Source of the DNA: Bacteroidia bacterium
GTDB lineage: Bacteria > Bacteroidota > Bacteroidia > B-17B0 > Aurantibacillaceae
Direction: 5' to 3'
Length of the DNA: 64,000 nucleotides
Assembly: GCA_022841465.1 (NCBI GenBank)
Contig: JALHRL010000001.1
Span: 186,001 to 250,000, forward strand
Shown piece by piece: positions 25,581 through 34,482 of the stretch (positions are counted from its first letter, which is position 1; every line of letters starts with the position of its first letter). The position numbers and the translations under genes were made by a program. Under the pieces are notes generated by a model. The model had not been told where the DNA came from and did not search any database. It was given only the letters and a program-made list of their open reading frames with translations.

Positions 25581-26378
25581 TCACTTAGATAGTTTAAGGA
25601 TTTTGAATGCACCCTGCCCAACTATAAAAAACACAACCGTTCCAATAACAAGGTCGGGATATTTGGAGTTTGTAAAGTAAACAAGCCCACCTGCTACTAT
25701 TACACCGAGATTTACAATTACATCATTAGATGTGAAAATCATACTTGCTTGCATATGTGCTTCTTTGCTTTTACTTTTTTGTAGTAGGTACAAACAAAGT
25801 CCATTTCCGATAAGTGCAAAAATTGAAATAACTATCATTGTTTGAAAAGCAGGAACCGTTTCAGTTCCTACAAATCGTCTGATTACTTCCATGAACCCGA
25901 AAACGGCAAGTAACAACTGGAAATAACCCGCTGATTTTGCAATGTTCCTTTTTCGTGTCATTGTCCCACCAACTGCAAAAAGCGCAAGTCCATATACAAT
26001 ACTATCGGCAAGCATATCCAAGCTGTCTGCAACTAATCCCATTGAATTTGAAATAAATCCAGTTGTAAGTTCAATTGCAAAAAAGAAAAAGTTAATAGCT
26101 AAAACTTGCCAAAGTAATTTTCTTTCTTGGCTGGTGTTATTAAATTCAATTTCTGTATTATCAACCGAAATACTTTCGATAATTGTAGTGTCAAACTTTA
26201 AGCTATCAAGCCGTTGGAAAATTTGGTCAGGATTATTAGAATGAAAAACGGTTAATTTTCTATTAGGAATATCAAATGCTAATGAACTAATCTCTTTAAG
26301 GTCAGCAAGTGACATTTTTATCATTTGCTCTTCAGATGGACAGTCCATTTTGGATATTTTAAATGTCGTTTTTTGCAT
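25581..26378 (-). CDS. CDF-family cation efflux transporter with degenerate HMA domain
   Basis: 265 residues from the ATG at 26378 (an upstream TTG is rejected). The first ~70 residues are HMA-like (TTFKISKMDCPSEEQMIKM), but the usual MxCxxC is MDCPSEE, so one metal Cys is lost. Then a CDF core follows: MGLVADSLDMLADSIVYG with the Asp pairs of the transport site, and a second half with FTSNDVIVNLGV. The length is short for a CDF protein; the C-terminal cytoplasmic domain is missing. It probably exports divalent metal, as cargo of the metal island. Confidence 0.8.
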   Translation of the reverse strand: MQKTTFKISKMDCPSEEQMIKMSLADLKEISSLAFDIPNRKLTVFHSNNPDQIFQRLDSLKFDTTIIESISVDNTEIEFNNTSQERKLLWQVLAINFFFFAIELTTGFISNSMGLVADSLDMLADSIVYGLALFAVGGTMTRKRNIAKSAGYFQLLLAVFGFMEVIRRFVGTETVPAFQTMIVISIFALIGNGLCLYLLQKSKSKEAHMQASMIFTSNDVIVNLGVIVAGGLVYFTNSKYPDLVIGTVVFFIVGQGAFKILKLSK

Positions 26379-26468
26379 TACTTTAAATATTTTCAATTAA
26401 TTTATTATCCGTGAACAAATACTGCAACTCAAATATATTAATTTTAAAAGTCGATTAGTGGCTTTAAA

Positions 26469-26499
26469 TAAAAATTGCCAGCTTATTTCAGACTGGCAT
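26469..26499 (-). terminator. Intrinsic terminator of the HTH gene
   Basis: On the minus strand TGCCAG and CTGGCA pair around an eleven-base loop, followed by ATTTTTATTT. It lies 25 bases after the stop of the 26524 gene. Confidence 0.7.
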
Positions 26500-26523
26500 T
26501 CCTAAATTTTTATGAAATAATTG

Positions 26524-26757
26524 TTATCCTAATTCTTCTATTACCTCGTAAGGTCTGCCAAGTAAACTCATTATCTGTTCTACTTGTTTAATACTCCAAC
26601 TATGCCCAATACGTTCAGTTGGTACAATTTGATGCCTGATACGAGCTACTTCTCTTCGCCATGTACTTTCGCTTTTACCAAATAATCTTGCTAAATCCTT
26701 GTTTGTGTAAGGTCTAATTGCAATTTTTGTTACGGTTATTGTTCCTCCTGATTTCAT
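26524..26757 (-). CDS. Small HTH DNA-binding protein (paralogue of 24475-24708)
   Basis: 77 residues with NKDLARLFGKSESTWRREV as helix-turn-helix and WSIKQVEQIMSLLGRP at the end. Shares length, spacing and many residues with the operon's second gene. It lies 34 bases downstream of the XRE-ImmA-like gene and is probably co-transcribed with it. Confidence 0.65.
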   Translation of the reverse strand: MKSGGTITVTKIAIRPYTNKDLARLFGKSESTWRREVARIRHQIVPTERIGHSWSIKQVEQIMSLLGRPYEVIEELG

Positions 26758-26791
26758 ACTATCTACCTCCTATATATCTATTTAATTGTTA

Positions 26792-27826
26792 CTAATCATT
26801 GTAGCGGCTTAAAAAATCTTCGGGAGTTAAGTGTAAAAATGCCGCCATTTTTACCACACTTAATTTTTGTTTGCTTCTGTAAGTAGTTAATAAATCTCTT
26901 ACCAATTTGTATTGCTCAGTTTTCACATCCAGTTCTACTGGCTCTCTGCGCCTTATATTTTGTGAGTTAAACTGCTTTACTAAATAATGCTTTTGGTTAG
27001 GTGTAATTACTTCTAAGTCTGATGCTCTATATAATAAAGCCTGCATAGATACTTTCCATTTTCGCTTTAAATCGCCCAATTTAGCAAGAGTTAAATCTTC
27101 TAAATCTTTTTTTATTTCCTTTTCAGGCATTAAAAATTCGGCTGCAAACAAATTTGCCTCATGTGATAAATCTCTATCAAACTTAGGTTGTGTATATAAG
27201 TGCATCACTAAATGCCCAAGCTCGTAGGCTAAAGTAAATCGTTGCCTATCTCCTAACAAACTTTTATTTGTTACAATTATTGGGTTTTTATCCTTAGCAA
27301 TGGTACAACGACCATCTACACGCTCAGTTTTAAAATCAAGATTTAAAAGCATTATATTTTGATTTTCTAATACTTCTGATAGATTTTCAATTACGCCTCT
27401 TTCTACTCGCCATAATTTTTTTAGTTGTTTAGCACATTCTTGGGGCGTATTGAATTTAATAACATCTAACACCGGAACGTTCGCTTCTTTCAATTTTATG
27501 GTATTTAACAATACCTCCATGTTTAGGCGAGATATATTAATGTTAGCCTCTATTTGGTTGATGATTTTTGTAGCAACTATATTGCGTTTGCGGTAACTTA
27601 AAGCCAATGGTAATAACTCGCCTTTTTGATAAAAAAAACTTTCAGGGTACTGTAAATGATTGCTCATTTCTTTTATGGTTTCTTTAGATACAGCCATCCC
27701 TTCATTTTCCCAGCGTGAAATGCTTGAACTATTTACCTCCATTATTTCTGCCAACTCTTTATTTTCAAGCTCTCTCGATTCCCTTGCTATCGAAATCATT
27801 TTTTGGTTTACAGTTTCATTTATCAT
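26792..27826 (-). CDS. XRE repressor fused to ImmA/IrrE-like domain lacking the first zinc His
   Basis: 344 residues: HTH_XRE at ~10-60 (ELAEIMEVNSSSISRWENEG) and an ImmA/IrrE (M78-like) domain at ~120-300. The metallopeptidase motif reads FTLAYELGHLVMHLY; Tyr201 replaces the first His of HExxH, while Glu202, His205 and the later EANLFAAEFLMP are kept. The codon is TAC on the coding strand. It is probably a regulator without protease activity, or one using another metal geometry. It may control the metal island or the neighbouring element. Confidence 0.8.
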   Translation of the reverse strand: MINETVNQKMISIARESRELENKELAEIMEVNSSSISRWENEGMAVSKETIKEMSNHLQYPESFFYQKGELLPLALSYRKRNIVATKIINQIEANINISRLNMEVLLNTIKLKEANVPVLDVIKFNTPQECAKQLKKLWRVERGVIENLSEVLENQNIMLLNLDFKTERVDGRCTIAKDKNPIIVTNKSLLGDRQRFTLAYELGHLVMHLYTQPKFDRDLSHEANLFAAEFLMPEKEIKKDLEDLTLAKLGDLKRKWKVSMQALLYRASDLEVITPNQKHYLVKQFNSQNIRRREPVELDVKTEQYKLVRDLLTTYRSKQKLSVVKMAAFLHLTPEDFLSRYND

Positions 27827-27974
27827 CTAGTTTTTTATTTGGTTTAGCAAACATATATATAATTTCCAATATTGCGTAAATAATTGTTTCAAATATTGTT
27901 TAATGTTGATTTTCAACAAGATAAAGTTTAGGGGTTAATCTAAAACTTTAAGAAAAAAAGGTGTTAGGATTGGA

Positions 27975-29018
27975 TTAATTTAGTTTATCAGGTTCGGTAG
28001 GTTTAACTTTTCTTTTCACGAAAAACCTGTAAGAAATTCCTGCCGTAAATTGCTGTTGAGATGCTACTTGCGTTCCGTTTAAATATTGATATAATGGAAT
28101 TTCACTCATAGCGTAAATCGTAAAATCATTTTGAGTAAAACTTAATTGAGGAGCAAAGAACACTTTTTTACTACCTGTTGATTTTACGTCAATATTGTAG
28201 AGAGCAAGCATATCTATATTTTTATCATACTTCATAGAATCTACCCATTCCCCACGAATTTGGAGCGTGATTCCAAGTTTTTTAAGAACAGTTTTACTTG
28301 CAAATAAACCAACACTTGCGTAGTCGCCAAACTTTTGTCCTAATGAATTCCATCCGTTTTTTATGTAAAGGATATTTGTAAAAACTCTAAACTTGGTTTC
28401 AGGATAACCTCTATATACAAAGCTATAAAAAATAAAATCGTTAGCCCCAGTAGTTGTTTGAACTGTGGGCGGGGAAGTAGTATAATATTTTTGCCCCGTG
28501 TTTTGGTCAGTAAACACGAGTGTAGAATCGTTATGCTTACCCAACGGTATTTTCATTCCCATTCCTAATGTAATTTCAGTTCTTGTCTTTTCTGTGTTAC
28601 GAGTATAAACGCTATAACGAGGGAAAATAATCAAATCTCCAATACCCGAAGATTTAATCGTATCGGATTTTTGGAAGCCGTATTGTGTTTTATTAAAGAA
28701 ATATCCTGATTCGATTGACATTGTGAATCTATCAGTAACTCCATAAGCAAAACGCATATATAAATAGTTTGAAAAAAGATAATCGAATAATTTTGTTGTG
28801 TCTTTATCTCCTACCATGAACTTGTTTGTGCCAGTGTACTGATAATTAGGAGCAATTTCAAATTGCCTTTCTTGTAAAACTCCCTGTGAAGCACCGCCTG
28901 CTATGGGACTGCCACTACCACCTGAACAGCAACCTTGCGAATATAATTTTAGTAATGGTAAATTGAGTATAGTAAGTAGTGTTAATGTTCGCATTTGATT
29001 TAGCATTTGATAGTCCAT
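27975..29018 (-). CDS. Outer membrane transporter-like barrel, metal cluster
   Basis: About 347 residues from the ATG at 29018. A longer frame runs back through the terminator at 29022-29048 and is rejected. The signal peptide is followed by a Cys/Gly motif (QGCCSGGSGSPIAGG), then a ~300-residue barrel of amphipathic strands (ITLGMGMKIPLGKH, FTAGISYRFFVKRK). Proteins with this CCSGG start accompany MbnP/peroxidase and copper genes in Bacteroidota. Export or sensing of metal is inferred. Confidence 0.65.
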   Translation of the reverse strand: MDYQMLNQMRTLTLLTILNLPLLKLYSQGCCSGGSGSPIAGGASQGVLQERQFEIAPNYQYTGTNKFMVGDKDTTKLFDYLFSNYLYMRFAYGVTDRFTMSIESGYFFNKTQYGFQKSDTIKSSGIGDLIIFPRYSVYTRNTEKTRTEITLGMGMKIPLGKHNDSTLVFTDQNTGQKYYTTSPPTVQTTTGANDFIFYSFVYRGYPETKFRVFTNILYIKNGWNSLGQKFGDYASVGLFASKTVLKKLGITLQIRGEWVDSMKYDKNIDMLALYNIDVKSTGSKKVFFAPQLSFTQNDFTIYAMSEIPLYQYLNGTQVASQQQFTAGISYRFFVKRKVKPTEPDKLN

Positions 29019-29021
29019 AAA

Positions 29022-29048
29022 AAAGCCAACAAATGATTTGTTGGCTTT
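29022..29048 (-). terminator. Intrinsic terminator between barrel and thioredoxin-like genes
   Basis: AAAGCCAACAAA and TTTGTTGGCTTT form a twelve-base stem with a three-base loop, followed on the minus strand by T's. It ends the 29069-29857 transcript or cuts read-through. Confidence 0.75.
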
Positions 29049-29068
29049 ATAATACAAGATTTTGAAAA

Positions 29069-29857
29069 TTACTTAGCTACTATCATTTTAATTTTCTTTG
29101 ATGTACCATCATTAGAAATGTTAATGAAATAGTTACCACTACTTAATTCAGAGGTATTAATTGTTAAAGTGTTATCTCCTTTTTTTAAATCACCGCTAAA
29201 TGCGTCTGAAATTTTTTGTCCTAATACATTTTGAACTTCAATTTTAACTTTGGATTCCTTTACTAGATTGAAAGAAAGAGAACAAGATAAATTAGAAGGG
29301 TTAGGGTATATGTTGGCTGACACAAAATCACTATTTTCAATTTCTTTTACATCGGTTGTGATAGCTGATAAGGCATTATTTATTGCACCTTGTACCCCTG
29401 ACTGAGTAACGGTATTATTATTTTGGTTATAATAAACCGTATGGCTTGTTCCGCCACCTATAACAACAACTTTAGGCATTCCAGCAGTTCCATAATTTGT
29501 CATATTAATAGCAGAGTTTGAAAACTTTGCAGTAGTATTAGTTACTCCGTTAGAGGAACACCAATTTGAAAGTGTAGTACAATTAGTGTTCGCTACATCA
29601 TCTACACAATAGTAATAAACTTGTCCGGGATTTGATGTAGAAAAACTTTGACAGGCTGCTTGAGCTGCAAGCGCACCGCCTACACAAGAGCCACATGGCA
29701 TAACCCAACATATTACTACAACTTTACCAGCGTTAAGCTCAGTAAATAAATCGTGATTAACGGATGCACAATCATTACAATTAAAATTTGTTGCTGTTTG
29801 TGAAGAAACAGATAGGCTCATAAACAAAGCCAAAATTAAGTAGGTTAGGTTTTTCAT
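29069..29857 (-). CDS. Secreted thioredoxin-like protein with T9SS sorting domain
   Basis: 262 residues: signal peptide, a thioredoxin-like domain with the redox motif VMPCGSCVGG (CxxC), and a C-terminal type A sorting domain (SANIYPNPSNLSCSLSFNL ... GNYFINISNDG) routing it through the type IX system to the cell surface. Several extra cysteines suggest disulfides. It probably maintains redox state of surface copper/haem proteins encoded next to it. Confidence 0.8.
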   Translation of the reverse strand: MKNLTYLILALFMSLSVSSQTATNFNCNDCASVNHDLFTELNAGKVVVICWVMPCGSCVGGALAAQAACQSFSTSNPGQVYYYCVDDVANTNCTTLSNWCSSNGVTNTTAKFSNSAINMTNYGTAGMPKVVVIGGGTSHTVYYNQNNNTVTQSGVQGAINNALSAITTDVKEIENSDFVSANIYPNPSNLSCSLSFNLVKESKVKIEVQNVLGQKISDAFSGDLKKGDNTLTINTSELSSGNYFINISNDGTSKKIKMIVAK

Positions 29858-29887
29858 ATTTTACTTTTTTATTTTTTAGGTTGTTAA

Positions 29888-30994
29888 TTAAAATGGACTT
29901 TTATATTTCGGGTTATTTACTAATGAATAATCAGTAAGTGTTTTAAGAAAATTCACTAAATCTGCTTTTTGTTGAGCGTTTAACATTAAACCTGTTCCTC
30001 TTGTATTTTCTAAAGCTGGGTCAATATAGGTGGATGCCTTTAATCCACTATTATAATGGTCTACTACATCTTCTAATGTCTTAAATCGCCCATCGTGCAT
30101 ATAAGGTGCTGTAAGTGCAATGTTTCTTAGACTAGGCACTTTAAATTTAGCTTTATCTGCTACGTTATTTGTAACCTTCTCTCTTCCAATATCCGTAATA
30201 GAGGCATCTGTATCCATGCCGTTATTCATGTAATCATTATTTGTAAAATTAAACCCACTATGGCAATGCGAACATTCAGCCCCTGATTGCGAAGGAAAGA
30301 ATTGATTGTATTCTTGAAAGAATAATTTACGTCCATTATCTTCACTTGCAGTTAAAGTAGTACTACCAGCTAAATATCTATCGTATTTAGAATCGTTTGA
30401 AACAATCGAATTCATAAACTGTTCCATAGCCTTAGATATTTTTTCGGAAGTAACTTCGCTTGAGCCAAATGCCTTTATGAATTGAATTTGATACATGGGG
30501 TTATTGGAAATCTTAGTTACTATACTTGGTAGTGTTTCAAACATTTCCAAAGTATCTTGTATTGGTAACAAAGATTGGTGGCGTAACAAATTCGCTCTAC
30601 CATCCCAAAAAAACTGATTGGTATGCCATGCTGTATTAAAAATAGCCATTGCTTGTCGTTTACCTTTAAGACCAAGTACGCCAATTGAAAATCTTGCTGT
30701 ATCATCAAAAGCAAACTCTTGTTTATGGCAACTGGCACAGGAAATAGAATTATCTTTCGACAGCGATTTTTCATAAAACAACATTCTGCCTAATTGTACC
30801 CCTTGTTCGGTTAAAACGTTATCGTTTGCTAGATTAGGCGCAGGAAAACTACCACTATTAAACGAATAGGGTGTACCATCGTATTTGGCTTCCTCGCCAT
30901 CAGGAGTTGTTGTTTTTGTATCTTTCTTACAAGCAATTAATGCCAGTAATAAAGTAGTTGTTATAGAAAATGTTACTATTATATTTCTTTTCAT
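29888..30994 (-). CDS. MauG/MbnH-type dihaem cytochrome c peroxidase, copy 1
   Basis: 368 residues with a lipoprotein-type signal (LLLALIACKKD) and two CxxCH haem sites: CASCHKQEFAFDD and CSHCHSGFNF, each with the family's distal residues. The C-terminus has FKVPSLRNIALTAPYMHDGR, the signature of bacterial dihaem peroxidases. Closest functional model is MbnH, which oxidises a tryptophan of its partner MbnP; the MbnP-like gene lies two genes upstream. One base before the next copy. Confidence 0.88.
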   Translation of the reverse strand: MKRNIIVTFSITTTLLLALIACKKDTKTTTPDGEEAKYDGTPYSFNSGSFPAPNLANDNVLTEQGVQLGRMLFYEKSLSKDNSISCASCHKQEFAFDDTARFSIGVLGLKGKRQAMAIFNTAWHTNQFFWDGRANLLRHQSLLPIQDTLEMFETLPSIVTKISNNPMYQIQFIKAFGSSEVTSEKISKAMEQFMNSIVSNDSKYDRYLAGSTTLTASEDNGRKLFFQEYNQFFPSQSGAECSHCHSGFNFTNNDYMNNGMDTDASITDIGREKVTNNVADKAKFKVPSLRNIALTAPYMHDGRFKTLEDVVDHYNSGLKASTYIDPALENTRGTGLMLNAQQKADLVNFLKTLTDYSLVNNPKYKSPF

Positions 30995-32020
30995 TTAATT
31001 AAAGTATTTATTGGTACAAAATTTTTTATCTGTTAGTGTTTTTAAAAATGCAATCAAATTTTGTTGTTCAATTGTTGTTAGGTTTAAGGGCTTAACTAAA
31101 ATGTTTTTTTGTTTGTTGTTTTTACCACCACTATTGTAATGCTTAACAACATCTTCTAAAGTTTTCATAGAGCCGTTGTGCATATAAGGTGCTGTTAATT
31201 CGATGTTTCGCAACGTTGGTACTTTAAACTTTTCCAAATCTTCTTCCTTCTCTGTCAATCTTTTTCTACCAATATCTTTGTAAGTTTCGTAGAGACCATT
31301 ATTTTCAAACATATAATTTGAAAAATTAAATCCTGAATGACACTCACTACAATTTGTTTTTTTGCTAAAAAACAAATCCATCCCCTTCATTTCATTCTCT
31401 GATAATTTAACCCCTCCTTGCTTATACTTATCGTACTTACTTTCGCCACTAATTAAACTTCTTTCAAAATTTGCTAATGCTCGTGTAATCACATAATAAT
31501 CAAACTCACGATTATAAGCCTTTCTACTGAGTTGCAAATATTCCTGATTGACCTGCAAGCGTTTCGCTATTTCAACAATATTGAAGTTAAACTCATTATG
31601 TTCTTGAATAGGAACAAGGATTTGCTTCTCTAAAGTTGAAACGCCACCTAACCTTGTGTAGTATGGATGATAAGCTACGTTTGCAAGTGTAGGTGCATTT
31701 TGAGTGCCTTGTAAATTTTTTACACCCAAGCTAAGTGCAATACTATCACTAAAGGCTAATGCAGGTTTATGACATGAAGAACAACTTATAGAACTATCTA
31801 ATGATAGAGACGTATCATAAAAAAGTTTTTTACCTAACAACCATCTTTCTTTTGTAAAATGATTATCGTCGGGAAAACTAATTTCAGGAAAGCCTTTAGG
31901 TACAACAATTTTATTTAGAACAGTTGAACCTGAAAACAAAGAACGGTTTAAGCAAGCAGTAAAAAGAACAGCAATAAAGAAAAAAAGCAGTAATCTATTC
32001 TTTTTATTATTTATACGCAC
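30995..32020 (-). CDS. MauG/MbnH-type dihaem cytochrome c peroxidase, copy 2
   Basis: 341 residues, GTG start (the only start that fits the spacing, 5 bases after the MbnP stop). Haem motifs CSSCHKPALAFSD and CSECHSGFNF, and FKVPTLRNIELTAPYMHNGS. A paralogue of the next gene (30-40% by eye). Two tandem peroxidases with one MbnP may give a two-step modification or act on different substrates. Confidence 0.88.
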   Translation of the reverse strand: MRINNKKNRLLLFFFIAVLFTACLNRSLFSGSTVLNKIVVPKGFPEISFPDDNHFTKERWLLGKKLFYDTSLSLDSSISCSSCHKPALAFSDSIALSLGVKNLQGTQNAPTLANVAYHPYYTRLGGVSTLEKQILVPIQEHNEFNFNIVEIAKRLQVNQEYLQLSRKAYNREFDYYVITRALANFERSLISGESKYDKYKQGGVKLSENEMKGMDLFFSKKTNCSECHSGFNFSNYMFENNGLYETYKDIGRKRLTEKEEDLEKFKVPTLRNIELTAPYMHNGSMKTLEDVVKHYNSGGKNNKQKNILVKPLNLTTIEQQNLIAFLKTLTDKKFCTNKYFN

Positions 32021-32025
32021 TTGTG

Positions 32026-33000
32026 TTATTGCACAATTAATTTTTGAGTTGCAACATTAGTTTTTCCTTCATAAAAGGACACAAAATACATTCCTTTGTT
32101 TTGGATTGTAATTTGCTCTCCACTCTTATTGCTTACTTCGCCAAATTCAATTAGTTTCCCGGTAATATCAGTAATTTGGTAACTGTATTTTTCTTCAACA
32201 TTATTTGGCGATAAGAATGTAAAAACACCATTGTTAGATGGATTAGGGTAAACAACAATTCCGTTTTTAAAATCTGCATTTTCATTAATTCCAACACCAC
32301 TTAAATTAGAAGCTGTGAATACAAAATCTCTAAAGTTAGTTACCATAGTAGCGTTTGCTCCGCTGGAGCCATGCAATACAAGTCCGCTTGATATAGGGAT
32401 ATTTTTAAGTGCCATTTCATAATCAGCATTAAGATTAATAATTTTTTCTCCGCCAACTACGGTTGCAGTTGCCACAATAGTTTGACTAAAATAATTTGCA
32501 TTACCTAAAGCGTGTAACTCCAATTGCTGAGTTAATGAAGGGCTTGAATTACCACCCAAAGCGATAAAAAAGTAACCTGAAGCCCAACCCCAGTGCATTG
32601 ACGGGGATTTTGGAGCTAGTGCATGAGTAGAAGGCCACAAAGTAGGGTCTGCATTATTTTCAGGCGTATTAACACCAACCGAAAATTTAATTGCTTCAAT
32701 ATTGGTTATACTTGGAAAGTTTCCTAAATCAATTTGAGCAGGGGCTGCCGCATCAACAAGTGCGTAAACACCTGATACTGTGGTTGTTTGTGCGCCATCG
32801 TGAGTAATTACAAACCCTGATAAATAGTACTGCATTCTATTAAGGTTGAATGAATGCCCCAAATTATTAGTAGCTGTTTGGTTTACAGCAAACGTGCTAT
32901 TTCCTAATTTATGATTAATGTTTAATTTAATAGTGTTTTGACCCAATAATGCTGTAAAAGCACCAATAAATAGTAAAGTTAAAGTGTAGAGTTGTTTCAT
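32026..33000 (-). CDS. MbnP-like copper-binding protein with T9SS sorting domain
   Basis: 324 residues: signal peptide, then the MbnP domain (GHSFNLNRMQYYLSGFVITH, and FSVGVNTPENNADPTLWPS, MHWGWASGYFFIALGG). A C-terminal T9SS type A tail (IVVYPNPSNNGVFTFLSPN ... YFVSFYEG) is fused on. In methanobactin clusters MbnP binds copper after its partner MbnH converts a Trp to kynurenine. The Trp-rich HWGWASGYF region here is a candidate site. T9SS fusion implies surface display, unlike the periplasmic relatives. Confidence 0.82.
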   Translation of the reverse strand: MKQLYTLTLLFIGAFTALLGQNTIKLNINHKLGNSTFAVNQTATNNLGHSFNLNRMQYYLSGFVITHDGAQTTTVSGVYALVDAAAPAQIDLGNFPSITNIEAIKFSVGVNTPENNADPTLWPSTHALAPKSPSMHWGWASGYFFIALGGNSSPSLTQQLELHALGNANYFSQTIVATATVVGGEKIINLNADYEMALKNIPISSGLVLHGSSGANATMVTNFRDFVFTASNLSGVGINENADFKNGIVVYPNPSNNGVFTFLSPNNVEEKYSYQITDITGKLIEFGEVSNKSGEQITIQNKGMYFVSFYEGKTNVATQKLIVQ

Positions 33001-33118
33001 GATACAGAATTTTCAGCTAATGTAATTCTTATGTTAAATTATTCATTTACATAATTTTAAGAATTAATGTGTTAAAATGCAATAAGTTGATGTTTTATTT
33101 GTTAATTTGTATAGTTGA

Positions 33119-33517
33119 ATGATTAAACTAATTCACATATTATTTACTATCTATTTTACCCTTGTTTCATCAGGGGTTCTGTACAGTAAACACTATTGCG
33201 GCACTAGAGTCTCTCATTCGGTATATGGTATAAGTTTAGGTTCAGGCAGTAAGTGCGGTTGTAGTCATGAAAGTGAAGCGCATAACAAAGGCTGTTGTAA
33301 ATCTGAAACAAAAATCTTGAAAGCAGAAACACAAAAAGTTTTCTCTGCATCACAATGTAAGATTAGCAAACCTTTTGAATTAAGTTTACTATTTGCTCAT
33401 ACATTTGAATTTTATCTTACAGAAAACAGGTCGTGGAATCATGTTATTGATTTTGTTCATCCACCTCCTAAACCACCAAACCCTCTCTTTATTCTTAATA
33501 GAAATTTATTGATTTGA
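33119..33517 (+). CDS. HYC_CC_PP family small secreted protein
   Basis: 132 residues with a signal peptide and the family's signatures: HYCG near the mature N-terminus, paired cysteines (KGCCKSE, after KCGCSHE), and HPPPKPP near the end. Present next to copper genes in many Bacteroidota; its biochemical role is unknown. The cysteines and histidines suggest metal binding. It starts the plus-strand copper gene series, divergent from MbnP. Confidence 0.8.
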   Translation: MIKLIHILFTIYFTLVSSGVLYSKHYCGTRVSHSVYGISLGSGSKCGCSHESEAHNKGCCKSETKILKAETQKVFSASQCKISKPFELSLLFAHTFEFYLTENRSWNHVIDFVHPPPKPPNPLFILNRNLLI

Positions 33518-33583
33518 TTTTGCTTTAATCTACTATTGGTTTTTGCTGATAGTTTTTTAATTGTATTAATCAAATAATAAATT

Positions 33584-34132
33584 ATGTCGTATTTTTTGTA
33601 CATCAAAAATATGATTAACGCCGAATCTTATGAGGTCGTTAATCGCTTGTTTAGAGATGCAGGTTTGCATCCAAAAGAAATCTCGTATAGTAGGGTTACG
33701 CTTCTATCTGTACCTGAAAAAGAAACTTTAACCAAATTGAACGAACTTCTTTTGCCATTTGGCTATTCAATCATTGATGACAATGCAGAAAAAATAACCT
33801 CAAGAATAAAATCGGCATTAACAGAATTATTATATAATAAGGAACTTAATCTAAAAACTAATTTGAGCGTTTATTTAAGTAACAAGGTTCATTACGAATA
33901 TCATTATTTAAGCACATTATTTTCTGATTTTGAAAAAGTAAGTATAGAAAAATACTTTATAAAACTTAAAATAGACAAGGCAAAAGAATTAATACAAGAA
34001 GGTAATTTAACCTTTAGTGAAATTGCTTTTCAATTAGGATATAGTAGTCCAGCACATTTTACAAACCAATTTAAACAAGTTGAGGGAAAATCTCCAACCG
34101 AATTCAAATCATTATTAACCGATAAAACATAA
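33584..34132 (+). CDS. AraC-type regulator with HMA-like N-domain (Cys-less)
   Basis: 182 residues: residues 1-65 align with the HMA-like N-domain of the regulator at 38884 (YIKNM ... FGYSIIDD), but the CxxC is absent (NMINAES). Residues ~85-180 are an AraC HTH domain (LTFSEIAFQLGYSSPAHFTN). It is probably a metal-island activator; loss of the Cys suggests that copper is not sensed directly, or the domain dimerises. 67 bases after the HYC gene. Confidence 0.75.
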   Translation: MSYFLYIKNMINAESYEVVNRLFRDAGLHPKEISYSRVTLLSVPEKETLTKLNELLLPFGYSIIDDNAEKITSRIKSALTELLYNKELNLKTNLSVYLSNKVHYEYHYLSTLFSDFEKVSIEKYFIKLKIDKAKELIQEGNLTFSEIAFQLGYSSPAHFTNQFKQVEGKSPTEFKSLLTDKT

Positions 34133-34135
34133 ACA

Positions 34136-34471
34136 ATGAAAAAAATAACATTCATAATATTAATCAGTATTTTTCTAATGGCGTGTAACCAATCCGTTAA
34201 TTCAAATGCTACTGCTAATTTTAAAGTTTGGGGCAATTGTAATATGTGTAAAGAAACCATTGAAGGCTCACTTAAAGTTGATGGTATTTCAAAAGCCGAA
34301 TGGAACACAGAATCAAAACAAATGGAAGTAAATTATGATTCAACAAAAATCAACTTAGATGCTATTCAAAAACATATTGCTAATGTAGGTTACGATAACG
34401 ATAAATATAAAGGAGATGAAACCGCATATAATAATTTACATGAGTGTTGTAAATACGAAAGAAAACCTTAA
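34136..34471 (+). CDS. HMA-domain copper-binding lipoprotein
   Basis: 111 residues: lipobox FLMACNQ, then one HMA domain with GNCNMCKETIE and an EWNTESKQMEVNYDS strand, ending in ECCKYERKP. Binds a single copper ion by the CxxC; the terminal CC may help. Starts three bases after the AraC gene. Relatives at 41671 and 42514. Confidence 0.8.
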   Translation: MKKITFIILISIFLMACNQSVNSNATANFKVWGNCNMCKETIEGSLKVDGISKAEWNTESKQMEVNYDSTKINLDAIQKHIANVGYDNDKYKGDETAYNNLHECCKYERKP

Positions 34472-34482
34472 ATCTAAAAAAT

